Shown here: positions 43,797 through 53,500 of the stretch, one piece after another
How the letters are laid out: every line of letters begins with the position of its first letter
Position numbering within the stretch: position 1 is the stretch's first letter
Assembly: GCF_007745175.1 (NCBI RefSeq)
Contig: NZ_CP036271.1
Span: 6,697,147-6,761,146, forward strand
Length of the DNA stretch: 64,000 bases
DNA from: Caulifigura coniformis
Lineage (GTDB): Bacteria; Planctomycetota; Planctomycetia; Planctomycetales; Planctomycetaceae
Direction of reading: 5' to 3'
Made by a program: the position numbers and the translations under genes
The notes under the pieces: generated by a model
The model's input: only the letters and a program-made list of their open reading frames with translations
What the model was told of the DNA's origin: nothing
The model's database searches: none

Positions 43797-44099
43797 ATGA
43801 CGTCGGAATCTCAGGGTCATGACTGGAATGCGGTCAAGTGCGTCATCACCCCATCCGCCATTGGGCTTGCGTTCTTTGCGGTGGCTGCTGCATTCCCGAA
43901 TCGTGACGTCGTCTCCGCGACCGTGGGGGCGACAATCGCCTGCACATGGTCGGCGGTCGGAATTGGGCTCTACGGAATGGTGAGATATCCGTCGAAACAC
44001 CTGCTGGTGGCGACGCTCTTGGCAATCGCTGGTGCAATGCTGTCAGGTCGTTTCTTCTGGGACCTCGCGATGACTGGTTTCCTGCAAAGGGTTGAGTAA
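43797..44099 (+). CDS. Small three-span membrane protein
   Basis: 100 residues from ATG 43797. Three spans: SAIGLAFFAVAAAFP, SATVGATIACTWSAVGIGLYG, LLVATLLAIAGAMLSGRFFW. No family recognised. It ends 7 nt before the convergent MmcQ/YjbR gene. Composition and lack of stop-rich alternatives make it plausibly real, but it is short. Confidence 0.55.
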   Translation: MTSESQGHDWNAVKCVITPSAIGLAFFAVAAAFPNRDVVSATVGATIACTWSAVGIGLYGMVRYPSKHLLVATLLAIAGAMLSGRFFWDLAMTGFLQRVE

Positions 44100-44106
44100 C
44101 GACGGA

Positions 44107-44451
44107 CTACGCTTTGCGTTTCTTCGACCTCACCGGCTTCTTTTCCATCGCGTTCTGCACTGCCAGCGCAATCGCCTCGCGCACTTCCACTGCTTTCGCG
44201 GCCTTGAGTTTCACCGACGTGTAACCCATCCGGCCCCAGCCACCTTTCGCCGGCTCGAACACCATGGGTTGAGACGAGCACACCATCGATTGCTGGTCGG
44301 CCGACAGCTTCACCATGCCATACCCCTCATCAGGCGACCCCAGGCTCGCGATGATACGGCCGTTCGCCCGGAAGTCGGGGTGGCCCATATGCGAGCTTTC
44401 GATCACTTCGGGGCGTGACAGCGCGAGCCTGCGGAACTGATCGGGTGTCAT
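44107..44451 (-). CDS. MmcQ/YjbR family protein
   Basis: 114 residues: TPDQFRRLALSRPEVIESSH, MGHPDFRANGRIIASLGSPD, GYGMVKLSADQQ, and GWGRMGYTSVKL match the MmcQ/YjbR family of small DNA-binding-fold proteins. Function unclear in general. A basic tail (EKKPVRSKKRKA) is present. It follows the hypothetical 323-residue gene by 10 nt on the same strand, so the two may be co-transcribed. Confidence 0.88.
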   Translation of the reverse strand: MTPDQFRRLALSRPEVIESSHMGHPDFRANGRIIASLGSPDEGYGMVKLSADQQSMVCSSQPMVFEPAKGGWGRMGYTSVKLKAAKAVEVREAIALAVQNAMEKKPVRSKKRKA

Positions 44452-44461
44452 GAGATTGCTT

Positions 44462-45433
44462 TCAGCCGTTCCAGTGATGCGAGAGTGCGTCGTCGATGGT
44501 GAAGCGATACAGCCGCGGGCCGCTCAGAAAGGTCAGGGAGTCGCCGCGCCCCCTGGCGGCGGGCGCTCCCAGCGACTCGCCATCAACTCCCTTGAGTTCG
44601 AAGCGAGCGAGCTGCACTGCCTTGCCCGTTCTCGCAAGTTCGAAGAGGCAGAAGGCACTGCGATCGTGGTATCCCCCGTCCATGAGCGCATAGCCGTAGG
44701 CGACCGCGAGCGTCGAGTTTCCGGCGACGGATGTCTCCCAAACACCGTGGACGTGACGGTCGTGGAGATGAACCAGCGGGAAGCCCCGGTAGTAGCTGAA
44801 CCACACATCCCGATCGGTCGCGACGTTCATGGCATAACAGTCACAGATAATGTCGAGCGGGCCGGTCGGTTCGAATTCGTACTCCCTCGTTCCGTGGCGG
44901 TCCCAGGCCACGAGCCCCGATCTTCCGATGGGATCCGTCCAGCCGTAGTTGCCAAACACGCCTTCATCGAAATACGAGGTCCAGATGGCTGCCTGTGACG
45001 TGGTCTGCAGCGACTGGATTCCGTCACCGAGAAGCATTTCGCGCAACGGGTTTCCCTCGCGGGAGTAAACCCGGCCGTTGCGGTCGGAGTCCTGGCCTCC
45101 GCGGTACTGGCAGCGGGCGCAGGCCAGAAGCAGTTCATCGCCCAGCGGCTGCACATGATGGATGTTGAAGGGCTCCCCCACGATCGTGACGTCCAACTCG
45201 CAACCAATGTCCCCCACGGCAAGAACCCGATATGTTTGCGGTTGGCGGCCCTTCGTTTTCCCGACGCTGCGTTGCGGTGTCTCAATCCGGTAGTCCGCCG
45301 GTTTTCGGGCGAACGCCAGATACGCCGATCCGGCCGGCCCAACATCGAACGCAACAGATTCTCCCTGGGTCTGTTCGTTCGTCAGTGTCCACCGCGGGAG
45401 TAATTCGACCTCAAACGTTGGTCGTGACATCAT
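44462..45433 (-). CDS. Hypothetical beta-propeller-like protein
   Basis: 323 residues from ATG 45433 or the adjacent ATG at 45430; a longer frame upstream overlaps the pth promoter and is unlikely. No signal peptide. Repeated short strand-rich segments with GxxW/YxxW patterns (IWTSYFDEGVFGNYG, VWFSYYRGFPLVHLHDRHVHG) suggest a propeller. No catalytic motif seen. It is divergent from pth with a 43-bp gap. Confidence 0.6.
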   Translation of the reverse strand: MMSRPTFEVELLPRWTLTNEQTQGESVAFDVGPAGSAYLAFARKPADYRIETPQRSVGKTKGRQPQTYRVLAVGDIGCELDVTIVGEPFNIHHVQPLGDELLLACARCQYRGGQDSDRNGRVYSREGNPLREMLLGDGIQSLQTTSQAAIWTSYFDEGVFGNYGWTDPIGRSGLVAWDRHGTREYEFEPTGPLDIICDCYAMNVATDRDVWFSYYRGFPLVHLHDRHVHGVWETSVAGNSTLAVAYGYALMDGGYHDRSAFCLFELARTGKAVQLARFELKGVDGESLGAPAARGRGDSLTFLSGPRLYRFTIDDALSHHWNG

Positions 45434-45476
45434 CCGGCGTCGCCCTTGTTGAAGTGAAGCTGCAAAGGACACTTCG

Positions 45477-46043
45477 TTGAAACTGATTGTCGGTCTTGGA
45501 AACCCCGGTCGCAAATATGCCGGGACGCGGCATAACGTCGGGTATGACGTGATCGCAGACCTCGTGAAGCGGACGAGCGCGGGGACGTCGAAGCTGCGCT
45601 TCGAATCGGAGATGTGGGAAGCGAACATCGCCGGCGAAAAGACTCTCCTGGCCTGTCCGATCACCTACATGAACCTGAGCGGGCGGGCGATCCAGCAGAT
45701 CCTGGCGTTCTACAAGCTGGCTCCGGCCGACCTGGTGGTGATCTGCGACGACCTCAACCTGCCGGCCGGTAAGCTGCGCCTGCGCAAGAGCGGAACGGCC
45801 GGCGGCCAGAAGGGGCTGCAGAACACGATCGACATGCTGGGAACGACCGAGTTCGCCCGGCTGCGGATCGGCATCGACCGCCCGCCGGGGCAGATGGACG
45901 CGGCGGCTTACGTTCTTGCGAAGGTGCGACCTGAGGAGGCCGAGGTCCTGGAATCGGCCGTGTGGAAGGCGGCGGACGCGGTGGAATCGATCGTGAAGAT
46001 CGGCGTCGACCTCACGATGAACACCGTGAATGCGGGAGCATGA
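45477..46043 (+). CDS. pth: Peptidyl-tRNA hydrolase
   Basis: 188 residues from a TTG at 45477, preceded by AAAGGA 6 nt upstream, giving MKLIVGLGNPG. The catalytic His is in YAGTRHNVGYDV, with YMNLSGRAI and CDDLNLPAGKLRLRKSGTAGG also conserved. It frees tRNA from peptides released early by ribosomes. TTG start is unusual and may limit expression. Confidence 0.95.
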   Translation: MKLIVGLGNPGRKYAGTRHNVGYDVIADLVKRTSAGTSKLRFESEMWEANIAGEKTLLACPITYMNLSGRAIQQILAFYKLAPADLVVICDDLNLPAGKLRLRKSGTAGGQKGLQNTIDMLGTTEFARLRIGIDRPPGQMDAAAYVLAKVRPEEAEVLESAVWKAADAVESIVKIGVDLTMNTVNAGA

Positions 46044-46106
46044 CTTGAGGAGGCCGGTTGTTTCCTCCTGTGAGCGCCGCTGAAATCGCAGCCGAGGTGA
46101 CCGCTG

Positions 46107-47231
46107 ATGTCCGTGGTGACGGCCGATGTGATCGTGATCGGGCTGGGGGCGATGGGCGGGGCCGCGTTCCGCAGCCTGGCGTCGCGCGGTCTGCGGGTCG
46201 TCGGCATCGAGCAGCATTCGGTGCCGCACGCGCTCGGAAGCTCGCATGGCGAGACGCGGATCATCCGCAAAGCCTACTTCGAGCATCCCGATTACGTCCC
46301 GCTGCTCAGGCGGTCGTACGAACTGTGGGGAGATCTGGAGACGGCAATCGGGCAGCAGCTGTATCACGAGACAGGACTGCTGCTGATCGGCCCGCCTGAT
46401 GGGGAAGCGATCCCCGGCGCGCGGCTGGCGGCCGAACGACATGGCATCGCGATCGAGCCTCTCAGCGCGGCCGATCTGCGGCGGAGGTTCCCGTGGATCA
46501 CGCCGCGGGAGGGAGACGAGTGCCTCTTCGAGCCTGAGGCGGGATTCCTCGAAGTGGAGCGCTGCGTGGAGGCGCAGGTCCGGGACGGGGAGCGACGGCA
46601 GGGGACGGCGGCGTGCGGGGAACGGGTCGTCGAGTGGTCGGCCGAAGGACGCGTCGCACGCGTGGTGACGGACCGGGGTCGGTACGAAGCGGGAGCGCTG
46701 GTGATCGCCGGCGGACCGTGGGCGTCGCGACTTCTGCACGAGATGCATGTGCCGCTTGAGGTCGTGCGGAAGCCGGTGGTGTGGTTCCGAAGTCGGCCGG
46801 GCGCCGTCGCGCCGACGTGTGGTTTCTTCGTCGAGCAGGAGGGGCGGGCGTTCTATGGCGTTCCTTCTCTCGAACGGGGGATGACAAAGCTGGCCGAGCA
46901 CACGGGAGGCAATGTGGTCGAGGACGCCGACCGGGTCGACCGCCTGCTGCGGAGTGAAGACGTCGGGCCGCTGCAGACGTTCGCGGAAACGACGCTGCGG
47001 GACATCGATTCGACGCCGGTTCGATCGGCGGTCTGCCTGTACACGCTGACGCCGGACCGCCACTTCGTCATCGACCAGCATCCCGGGCATGCGAACGTGG
47101 CGGTGGCATGCGGATTCTCGGGGCACGGGTTCAAATTCGCCCCCGTCGTCGGCGAAGCGCTCGCGGATCTGGCCGTGCGCGGAGAATCGGCCCTCCCCAT
47201 CGGTTTTCTCCAGAACCGGTCGTGGACCTGA
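46107..47231 (+). CDS. FAD-dependent amine oxidase, SolA/monomeric sarcosine oxidase family
   Basis: 374 residues. The Rossmann start is VIVIGLGAMGGAAFRSLASRG, followed by SSHGETRIIRKAYFEHPDYV, a family signature. Cys in SAVCLYTLTPDRHFVID is at the place of the covalent flavin link in monomeric sarcosine oxidase. It likely oxidises N-methyl amino acids, giving H2O2. It follows pth on the same strand with a 63-bp gap. Exact substrate unknown. Confidence 0.9.
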   Translation: MSVVTADVIVIGLGAMGGAAFRSLASRGLRVVGIEQHSVPHALGSSHGETRIIRKAYFEHPDYVPLLRRSYELWGDLETAIGQQLYHETGLLLIGPPDGEAIPGARLAAERHGIAIEPLSAADLRRRFPWITPREGDECLFEPEAGFLEVERCVEAQVRDGERRQGTAACGERVVEWSAEGRVARVVTDRGRYEAGALVIAGGPWASRLLHEMHVPLEVVRKPVVWFRSRPGAVAPTCGFFVEQEGRAFYGVPSLERGMTKLAEHTGGNVVEDADRVDRLLRSEDVGPLQTFAETTLRDIDSTPVRSAVCLYTLTPDRHFVIDQHPGHANVAVACGFSGHGFKFAPVVGEALADLAVRGESALPIGFLQNRSWT

Positions 47232-47360
47232 GGGGCGACCCGCAACCTCGCGGAGCGGGTTTTCCCCGGACACACCCGCATTTTTTCGGGGTTTCCGGGG
47301 TCGCCGACTGTGGGTCAGGGGGCGATAATAGTGGCCGAAGGGCGTGCTCCGAGGTGACCT

Positions 47361-48200
47361 ATGACGCGATGGACGTTTCTTGTCGCCGTGATTCTGGCGA
47401 CCACAGCCACACGAGGATTTGGCCAGCTGCCGATCAGTCCGCTGAGGTCGGCCCAACTCAAATCCGCCCGGAATGATCTTCGCCGCCAGAACGAACAGGC
47501 GCAGCGTCTGCAGCAGGCCGAGCGCGAACTGGCGGTCCAGGAGCGGCAGGCGATTGCGGAGGCCTCGGCCCAGGTTGCGGCGGCGAAGATTGCGCACCGC
47601 AACGCGGGCAAGGACCTGACGAAGGCGCGCGACACGGCGGCTCAAGCCATCGAACAATCGCTGGGGCTCAAGGCGGCGACGGAGGAACTGGCCCGGGCCC
47701 AGGCCGCTTATCGTGAACTCTCAACGCCGGTGCTCGAGATACTGAAAGCGTCGGCCGAGTTCCAGGACGCGGAGAAAATCTCCGCGGCGGCCAAAACTGC
47801 GATCAAGGAACTGCAGGCCGATACGTCGGTTGATCCGATGACGAAGAAGTCCCGCCTGTCAGACCTGGTGGGCGAATCGCTGACGGCGTCGAACCTGGAA
47901 CGGGTCACGCTGAAGAAAGATCCGCGGGTGAATGCGGCGCGTGAGCGTCTCGACGCAGCCCAGCAGAAAGTGGCCGACCTGCGCAAAACTGCCGCCGAAA
48001 AGGGGGAGAAGGATTCGTCGGTCGCGGCCGCCCAGGAAGGGGTGAAATCGGCGCATGAGGCGGTGCAGGCTGCGGAGGCAAACCTCGCGGCGGTGAAAAG
48101 GAACGGAGTGGTGGCCGCGCAATTGCTTCAGGCCGGGGTCGTTCCGCCCGGGGCCGACAAGGGTGGGAAGGGCCCGGGCAAGGGGGAGAAGAAAAAGTGA
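47361..48200 (+). CDS. Secreted coiled-coil protein
   Basis: 279 residues with a signal peptide (WTFLVAVILATTATRGFGQ), then nearly continuous alpha-helical, Ala/Gln/Glu-rich coiled coil (residues about 25-240), and a Gly/Lys-rich tail (GADKGGKGPGKGEKKK). No enzyme motif. Probably a periplasmic structural or scaffold protein; no family recognised. Confidence 0.65.
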   Translation: MTRWTFLVAVILATTATRGFGQLPISPLRSAQLKSARNDLRRQNEQAQRLQQAERELAVQERQAIAEASAQVAAAKIAHRNAGKDLTKARDTAAQAIEQSLGLKAATEELARAQAAYRELSTPVLEILKASAEFQDAEKISAAAKTAIKELQADTSVDPMTKKSRLSDLVGESLTASNLERVTLKKDPRVNAARERLDAAQQKVADLRKTAAEKGEKDSSVAAAQEGVKSAHEAVQAAEANLAAVKRNGVVAAQLLQAGVVPPGADKGGKGPGKGEKKK

Positions 48201-48526
48201 ATTCGCGAGGCCCGGTGACGATTCCCGGGTGACGACGAGGCGGGAATTTGCCGTCACCGAGGGTTAAACGGCGGTGATTGGTACGGTTTTTCCCCTGACG
48301 AGTCCTGTTCCTTGTTGTCGATTCGTCTGATACCTTCTGCCGCTTCAATTGCGATTGATTCGGAAGCGACGGACCGGAGCACACGAACCGGGTCCCGCTT
48401 CGCGGTGTGGTCGCAGACGAGCGACCTGAGAGTGAGTGTTTCGACTTATGCGTGGCGCGGCGAACTTGCGGACTGCAGGCGGTTTGCCGCCCGTTGGGAT
48501 GTGGAGCGCATGTGAAGGAGGCTCCG

Positions 48527-50326
48527 TTGGATAACGCTGCCCCGCATGGCGCCGTCGCGGCCAAAAACGCGAGTTCCGCTGCCCGTTCCCGCGGCCCCGA
48601 AGCCCACGGCGTGAGCGCGACCGGGTCATCCCGTTCCGGCCGGAACGGAACGTTCTCGACCATGGCCTTTCCGGATCCGCCCGCGATCCGTTCGCAGCTG
48701 GCAGACGCCGCGGAACGACACGCGGCAGGTCTGCGCTCGGGCGATGCCAGCACGAAGCCCCAACTGGAGCGGCTCGCGCGGGTGGTCCTGTCGGACTGCA
48801 ACCAGCCGGACAAGTATCTCGGTTACGTGATGGTGCTGCTGGGCAACCTGACCCGGCGGGACCAGTTCCTGGCCGTGCCATTTTCCCGGCGACTCCTGCT
48901 GCATCCTCCGGGCGAACTGGCGACGACCGGACCTCTGAACTCGCTGCTGAAGCGGGCGGAGCAGCTCGGCTACCAGGTGCTGTCGGCCGAGGCGACGCAT
49001 GACGTGCTGGGACGGCTGCTCGAAGGACGGGTCGATGCCATCCTGGGACTCGCGTCGCTCGAGGACCTGGAACGGGCGTTCGATCATTCGGTGCTGTCGG
49101 GAGTGGCGTCGTTCGCGGTGCCGCTGCCGTTGCGCCCGCCGGTCGCGGACGATCTTGAAGGTTCGTGGCTGACGGACGTGCTCGAGACCCAGGTGTCGGC
49201 CCGCGTCCAGGAGCCGGATGGTTACCTGGCGGCCATGCGGGCCGCGGCCCGACTGTTCCGTGAAGACTTCGAACGACTGCTGCCGCGGATTCACAGCAAG
49301 ACTCCTGCCGCGGCCAGAACGCCGCTGGGGATGACCGAGGACGCGGCCTATGACTGGCTGGCGAACGGTGGAAAGCGGTTTCGGCCGTTCATCACGCTGG
49401 CGGCCTTTGACGCGGCTTCTGGCGGGGGCCTGCTTTCGGGATCGAAAGCGGACGGGCAGCCGTTCAGCGATGCGGTTTGCCGCGTGGCGATGGCGATCGA
49501 AGCCTTCCACAAGGCGTCTCTGGTCCACGACGACATCCAGGACGACGACCTGTTCCGCTACGGGCGACAGACGCTGCATCGCAGCCACGGCGTGGGGCCG
49601 GCGATCAATATCGGGGACTACCTGATCGGGCTGGGCTACCGGCTGGTGAATTCCTGCCGGGGCGAACTCGGGACGGACGTGGCGAGTGACATCATCGAAA
49701 GCATGTCGCAGGCGCACCTGCACCTGTGCGACGGGCAGGGGGCGGAGATGGCCTGGCGGGATCATCCCGACTGGTCGCTGACGCCTGCCGACGCCGTGCA
49801 GATGTACGCGCTCAAGACGTCGCCCGCGTTCGAGGCGGCGATGTTCGCGGGGCTTCGGCTGGCGGCGCCGGCGGAGGGTTATCGGGACACGGTGACGGAG
49901 TTCTGCCGCGAGCTGGGGGTCGGATTCCAGATCGTGAACGACCTGGGGGACTGGGTCGGCGATTCGAACAACAAGATGGTGGCCGGCCAGGATGCGCTGG
50001 CGCTGCGGCCGACGGTCCTTTTGGCATTAGCACTGGGAGCGGCCACCGATGCTCAGCGGCAGGAAATCCGCAGCAGGCTCGAATCGGAGGTGAACGACGC
50101 CGAGCAGCTCGAGCGGCTGCGGGGCCTGTTCGCCGAACTCGGCGCGTTTCCCGCCGCGGCGCGGATGGTGGTGGCATCGCGGGCGCGGGCCCAGGCGCTG
50201 GCCGATAGCGTGCAGCCGGCCCGACTGCGGCAGTTGTTCCAGTTTCTCCTGGATACAGTGCTGCCGGCCGACCAGCCGATTGGCTTGCTTCTGGAAAACG
50301 GCGCAACTGCTGACGCCGCTTCCTGA
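48527..50326 (+). CDS. Polyprenyl diphosphate synthase with N-terminal DUF116-like domain
   Basis: 599 residues from TTG 48527, chosen because AAGGAGG lies 5 nt upstream. Residues about 50-215 have a DUF116-like layout (SRRLLLHPPGELATTGPLNS ... AILGLASLEDLERAF) but lack the cysteines DUF116 normally uses. Residues about 265-590 are a trans-isoprenyl diphosphate synthase: first aspartate-rich motif DDIQDDD near 335 and a second NDLGDWVGD near 470 (Asn for first Asp). It should make linear polyprenyl diphosphates. The fusion and the TTG start are unusual. Confidence 0.85.
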   Translation: MDNAAPHGAVAAKNASSAARSRGPEAHGVSATGSSRSGRNGTFSTMAFPDPPAIRSQLADAAERHAAGLRSGDASTKPQLERLARVVLSDCNQPDKYLGYVMVLLGNLTRRDQFLAVPFSRRLLLHPPGELATTGPLNSLLKRAEQLGYQVLSAEATHDVLGRLLEGRVDAILGLASLEDLERAFDHSVLSGVASFAVPLPLRPPVADDLEGSWLTDVLETQVSARVQEPDGYLAAMRAAARLFREDFERLLPRIHSKTPAAARTPLGMTEDAAYDWLANGGKRFRPFITLAAFDAASGGGLLSGSKADGQPFSDAVCRVAMAIEAFHKASLVHDDIQDDDLFRYGRQTLHRSHGVGPAINIGDYLIGLGYRLVNSCRGELGTDVASDIIESMSQAHLHLCDGQGAEMAWRDHPDWSLTPADAVQMYALKTSPAFEAAMFAGLRLAAPAEGYRDTVTEFCRELGVGFQIVNDLGDWVGDSNNKMVAGQDALALRPTVLLALALGAATDAQRQEIRSRLESEVNDAEQLERLRGLFAELGAFPAAARMVVASRARAQALADSVQPARLRQLFQFLLDTVLPADQPIGLLLENGATADAAS

Positions 50327-50537
50327 AGCGTCGAGTTCTTTCCGCCCGTGTGAGGGCCGAATCGGCGCTGCGGCGCGCGTTCCCGCGGGCAAATCGGCAT
50401 TGCCCTGAAAAACGTCTGTGGGTTAGCGTTCGATGGCGCGGGGCGGAGTTTTTGGGGTGCGGATTGAACGCGGCGATCGTCTCTCTGGCGAGCCGTGATG
50501 ACATCCTCAATCAGCGGCGAAAGGGGCATGGACGCCC

Positions 50538-53500
50538 ATGAAGTTCACGGATTTCTCAATCGACAATTTCGGGGCCCTGTCGAAGTACTCTCTCCCTGAG
50601 ATTGCACCAGGGCTGAACGTTCTGCATGGACCGAACGGCTCCGGGAAGACGACGCTGCTGCAGTTCATCCGCGGCATCTTTGCCGGGTTTGCCGAGGCAC
50701 GGCGACGGCAGCTGATTCCCCCGGTCGGGAGTGGCGCCGCCGGTGGCACGATTGGCGTCGAATGGGGCTCCCGCCGGCTGGCCGTCATTCGCCACAGCCG
50801 ACCGGATGAATACGAAACCCTCGCGATCAACGTCCGGCAGGGAGTTGCGGATGAAGGACAGTCGCTCCGCAAACAGATCGAGGCGTTCGACGATGAACGA
50901 CTCAGCGTGCTGTTCACCGCCGGGAGCTTCGACGCCAACTCGGTGGAAGCACTGATCAGCCTGGCGCGGCAGGATGGCATCGACCTGTCGACGGTCGTCG
51001 GGAATGAGCGACCGCTGTCGACGCGCTTGACGCACCTGCACAGCCGGCGGTCGCTGCTGCTTCGCGAGATCGGCGAGCCGGGCCGGCGCGGGGAACTGCT
51101 GCTGCTTTGTGAAGCGATTGAGCGCGAGGCGCTGGAGATTCAGCGTCAGGCCGACGAGCGCAAGGCGGACCTGCTGCGGGCGCGAGTCGACGTGGAGCAG
51201 AAGCTGGCGGCGCTGGACCGTGACATCCAGGCGCTCGATCTCGACTGGCAGGCGGTTTCGACCGACCTGTCGGAGTGTGAGGATCGTCTCTGGAACGCGA
51301 CTTCCCGGACGGTCGTGGACGTCGTGTATCTGCAGGAGGCCGAAACGCCGTCTGTGAATCCGCGGTTGCCGGAGGTCGAGGAACTCGATCTGCGGATCGA
51401 GCACCTGCGGAAGGCACTCAAGGATCTGGCGGCTTCGCGACACGAACTGAGTCGCGAAGCGGCTGAGAACGCGGGTTCGGACGTACCGGACCGGTTCGCC
51501 TTCGCACGCCGGCAGCGGGACGCGCTGCGGGTGATGCAGATGCAGTTGCAGGTGCTCAGCGGAACCGTGCAGTGGCTGGCGTCGGCGCGCCTGGCGGGCA
51601 GTTGCGTGTGTGAAAACCTGGGCGAACGACTGGGGTCGGTCGTCGATGAGATGCGGCGGCAGGTCGAGTTTTCGTGCCAGGAACTGAGCCGTCAGCAGAC
51701 CGCCTGGAAGCTCGAGCAGAGCCGTACGGAACTGGCTGCGGTCGATGCGTGCGAACAGGGATTGCGGAAGCAGATCGACTGGCTTCGCATGCGCCGGGAA
51801 GAACTGCTGGAAGAAGCGGCCCATCCGCTGATGAGCCGGTTGGCGCATACGGTGACGGCCGAGCGGCAGTACTGCGGATGCCCGCAGCACAGCGCCACGA
51901 TGCGGGCGACGACGCCGAAGGTCGTGACGCGGCGCACTGTCCGGGAGCGCGAGGACGTCGTTTCGAACGCTCGTCCGGGCGACGTCGACCTCCAGACGGC
52001 GCTCATGGAGCGCCAGTCGGCGCTGTGGAGCGACTGGCAGTCGGCCATCCGGCTATCGTGTGAACTGGAGATCCGGCGGCGGAGGGTGATCGAGGAGCAT
52101 CGCTCGATCGACATCGACGCTGCGCTGGCGGACTGCGAGCGACGTCTCCAGGACGCCCGCCGCGAAGTCGATGAACTCCAGGCGAAGCACACCGAGCTGG
52201 CGGCCATCGACGATGAGATCCGCACCGTGGAAAGCCAGCTGGTTCGCGACAAATCGAGCCGGGTGATCTCGGAAGCGTCCGAGCATCTCGACCTGCTCAC
52301 GCTGGGACGTTATCGCGCGCTGCGCACCAGTGAGGACGCGACAAAGCTCCAGATCATCGCCGAGAACGGATCGCCGTATGTGGCGAGCGCTCTCAGCCGC
52401 GGAACCCTGTTTCAGGTGGCCCTCGCCCTGCGGGTCGCCCTGGTGGACGAGTATGCCCGCCGCGGCCTGGAATTCCCGCTCGTCCTGGACGATGTGCTGG
52501 TCGACAGCGATGAACATCGGCTGGAAGCGGCGGCGCACCTGCTGAGCGCCGCGGCCGAGCGCGGGCGACAGATTCTGTTCCTCACATGCCAGGATCATCT
52601 GGTCGACATGCTGGAGGATCGGGGCGCGGCGATTCACACGCTGATCGGGGCGACGAGATCGCGGGCCGCGCGGGCGCCGTTCGTACCCGCCGCGCCGGTG
52701 GTGTCCATTGCTGCGACTCCGGCCACTGTGCCCTCGACGACAGAAGTTCCCCAGGACGCGCCCCGCAAGGTCGTGGTGACGCCGGCCGATCTCAGCGACG
52801 ACGATCTGCGTCTGGCCACGGAGATTCCGTCGCTTTCCGCATCCTCCGCAGCGCTGCTGGCCCACGAAGGGATTCACACGCTGAGGCAGGTGCTGGACCT
52901 CGACCCGCGAGCGGAAGCGACGCTGCTGGCGCGGCTGGGGATCTCGCGGATCGATCTCGCGACGTGGCAGGCGGAGGCGGCCCTGCTCGATGGCCTGCCG
53001 AATGTTTCGAAAGAGGACGTGCGGCTCCTGGCCGCGGTGGGAGTTCACGGGCCGGAGAAGCTGGCCCGGTTCACGGCGGAGGTGCTTTGGCAGCGGATCC
53101 AGAGGTTCCGGGGTTCGACTCCGCAGCCCTGGCACGCCTGGATTCGCGATCGCAACAGTTGGCCTCGCGAAGACGAGGTGGCGGAGTGGATTCGCGCGGC
53201 GCGGCGGGTGCGGGACGAACAGGCCCCCCGGGAAATCCTGGCTCTGGCTCGTGGAGACGCGGAGGACGATTCCGACAATCAAGACCCCGATGACCAGGGA
53301 CCGAAGCCGGCGGGCGAGGGCGACGGCAGCTCACGAAAGCGAACCCGTCGGTCGCGGCGCTCCCGATTCACGGCATCATCGAATGCCCGGTCGCGTGGAT
53401 CAGCGTCGGCTGAGACGGACGCGCGGTATTTCCTGACCATCGACAGCCCGATCGTGGATGCTCCCTCGATCGGCCCGAAGACAGCCCGCCTGCTGAACCG

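Noticed and set aside
42157..43800. 547-residue open frame on the plus strand
   Set aside because: Antisense to RNase R, with repeated Asp/Val/Gly/Arg shadow composition and no motif.
45411..47657. 748-residue minus-strand frame
   Set aside because: Antisense to pth and the sarcosine-oxidase-like gene, both of which have clear family motifs.
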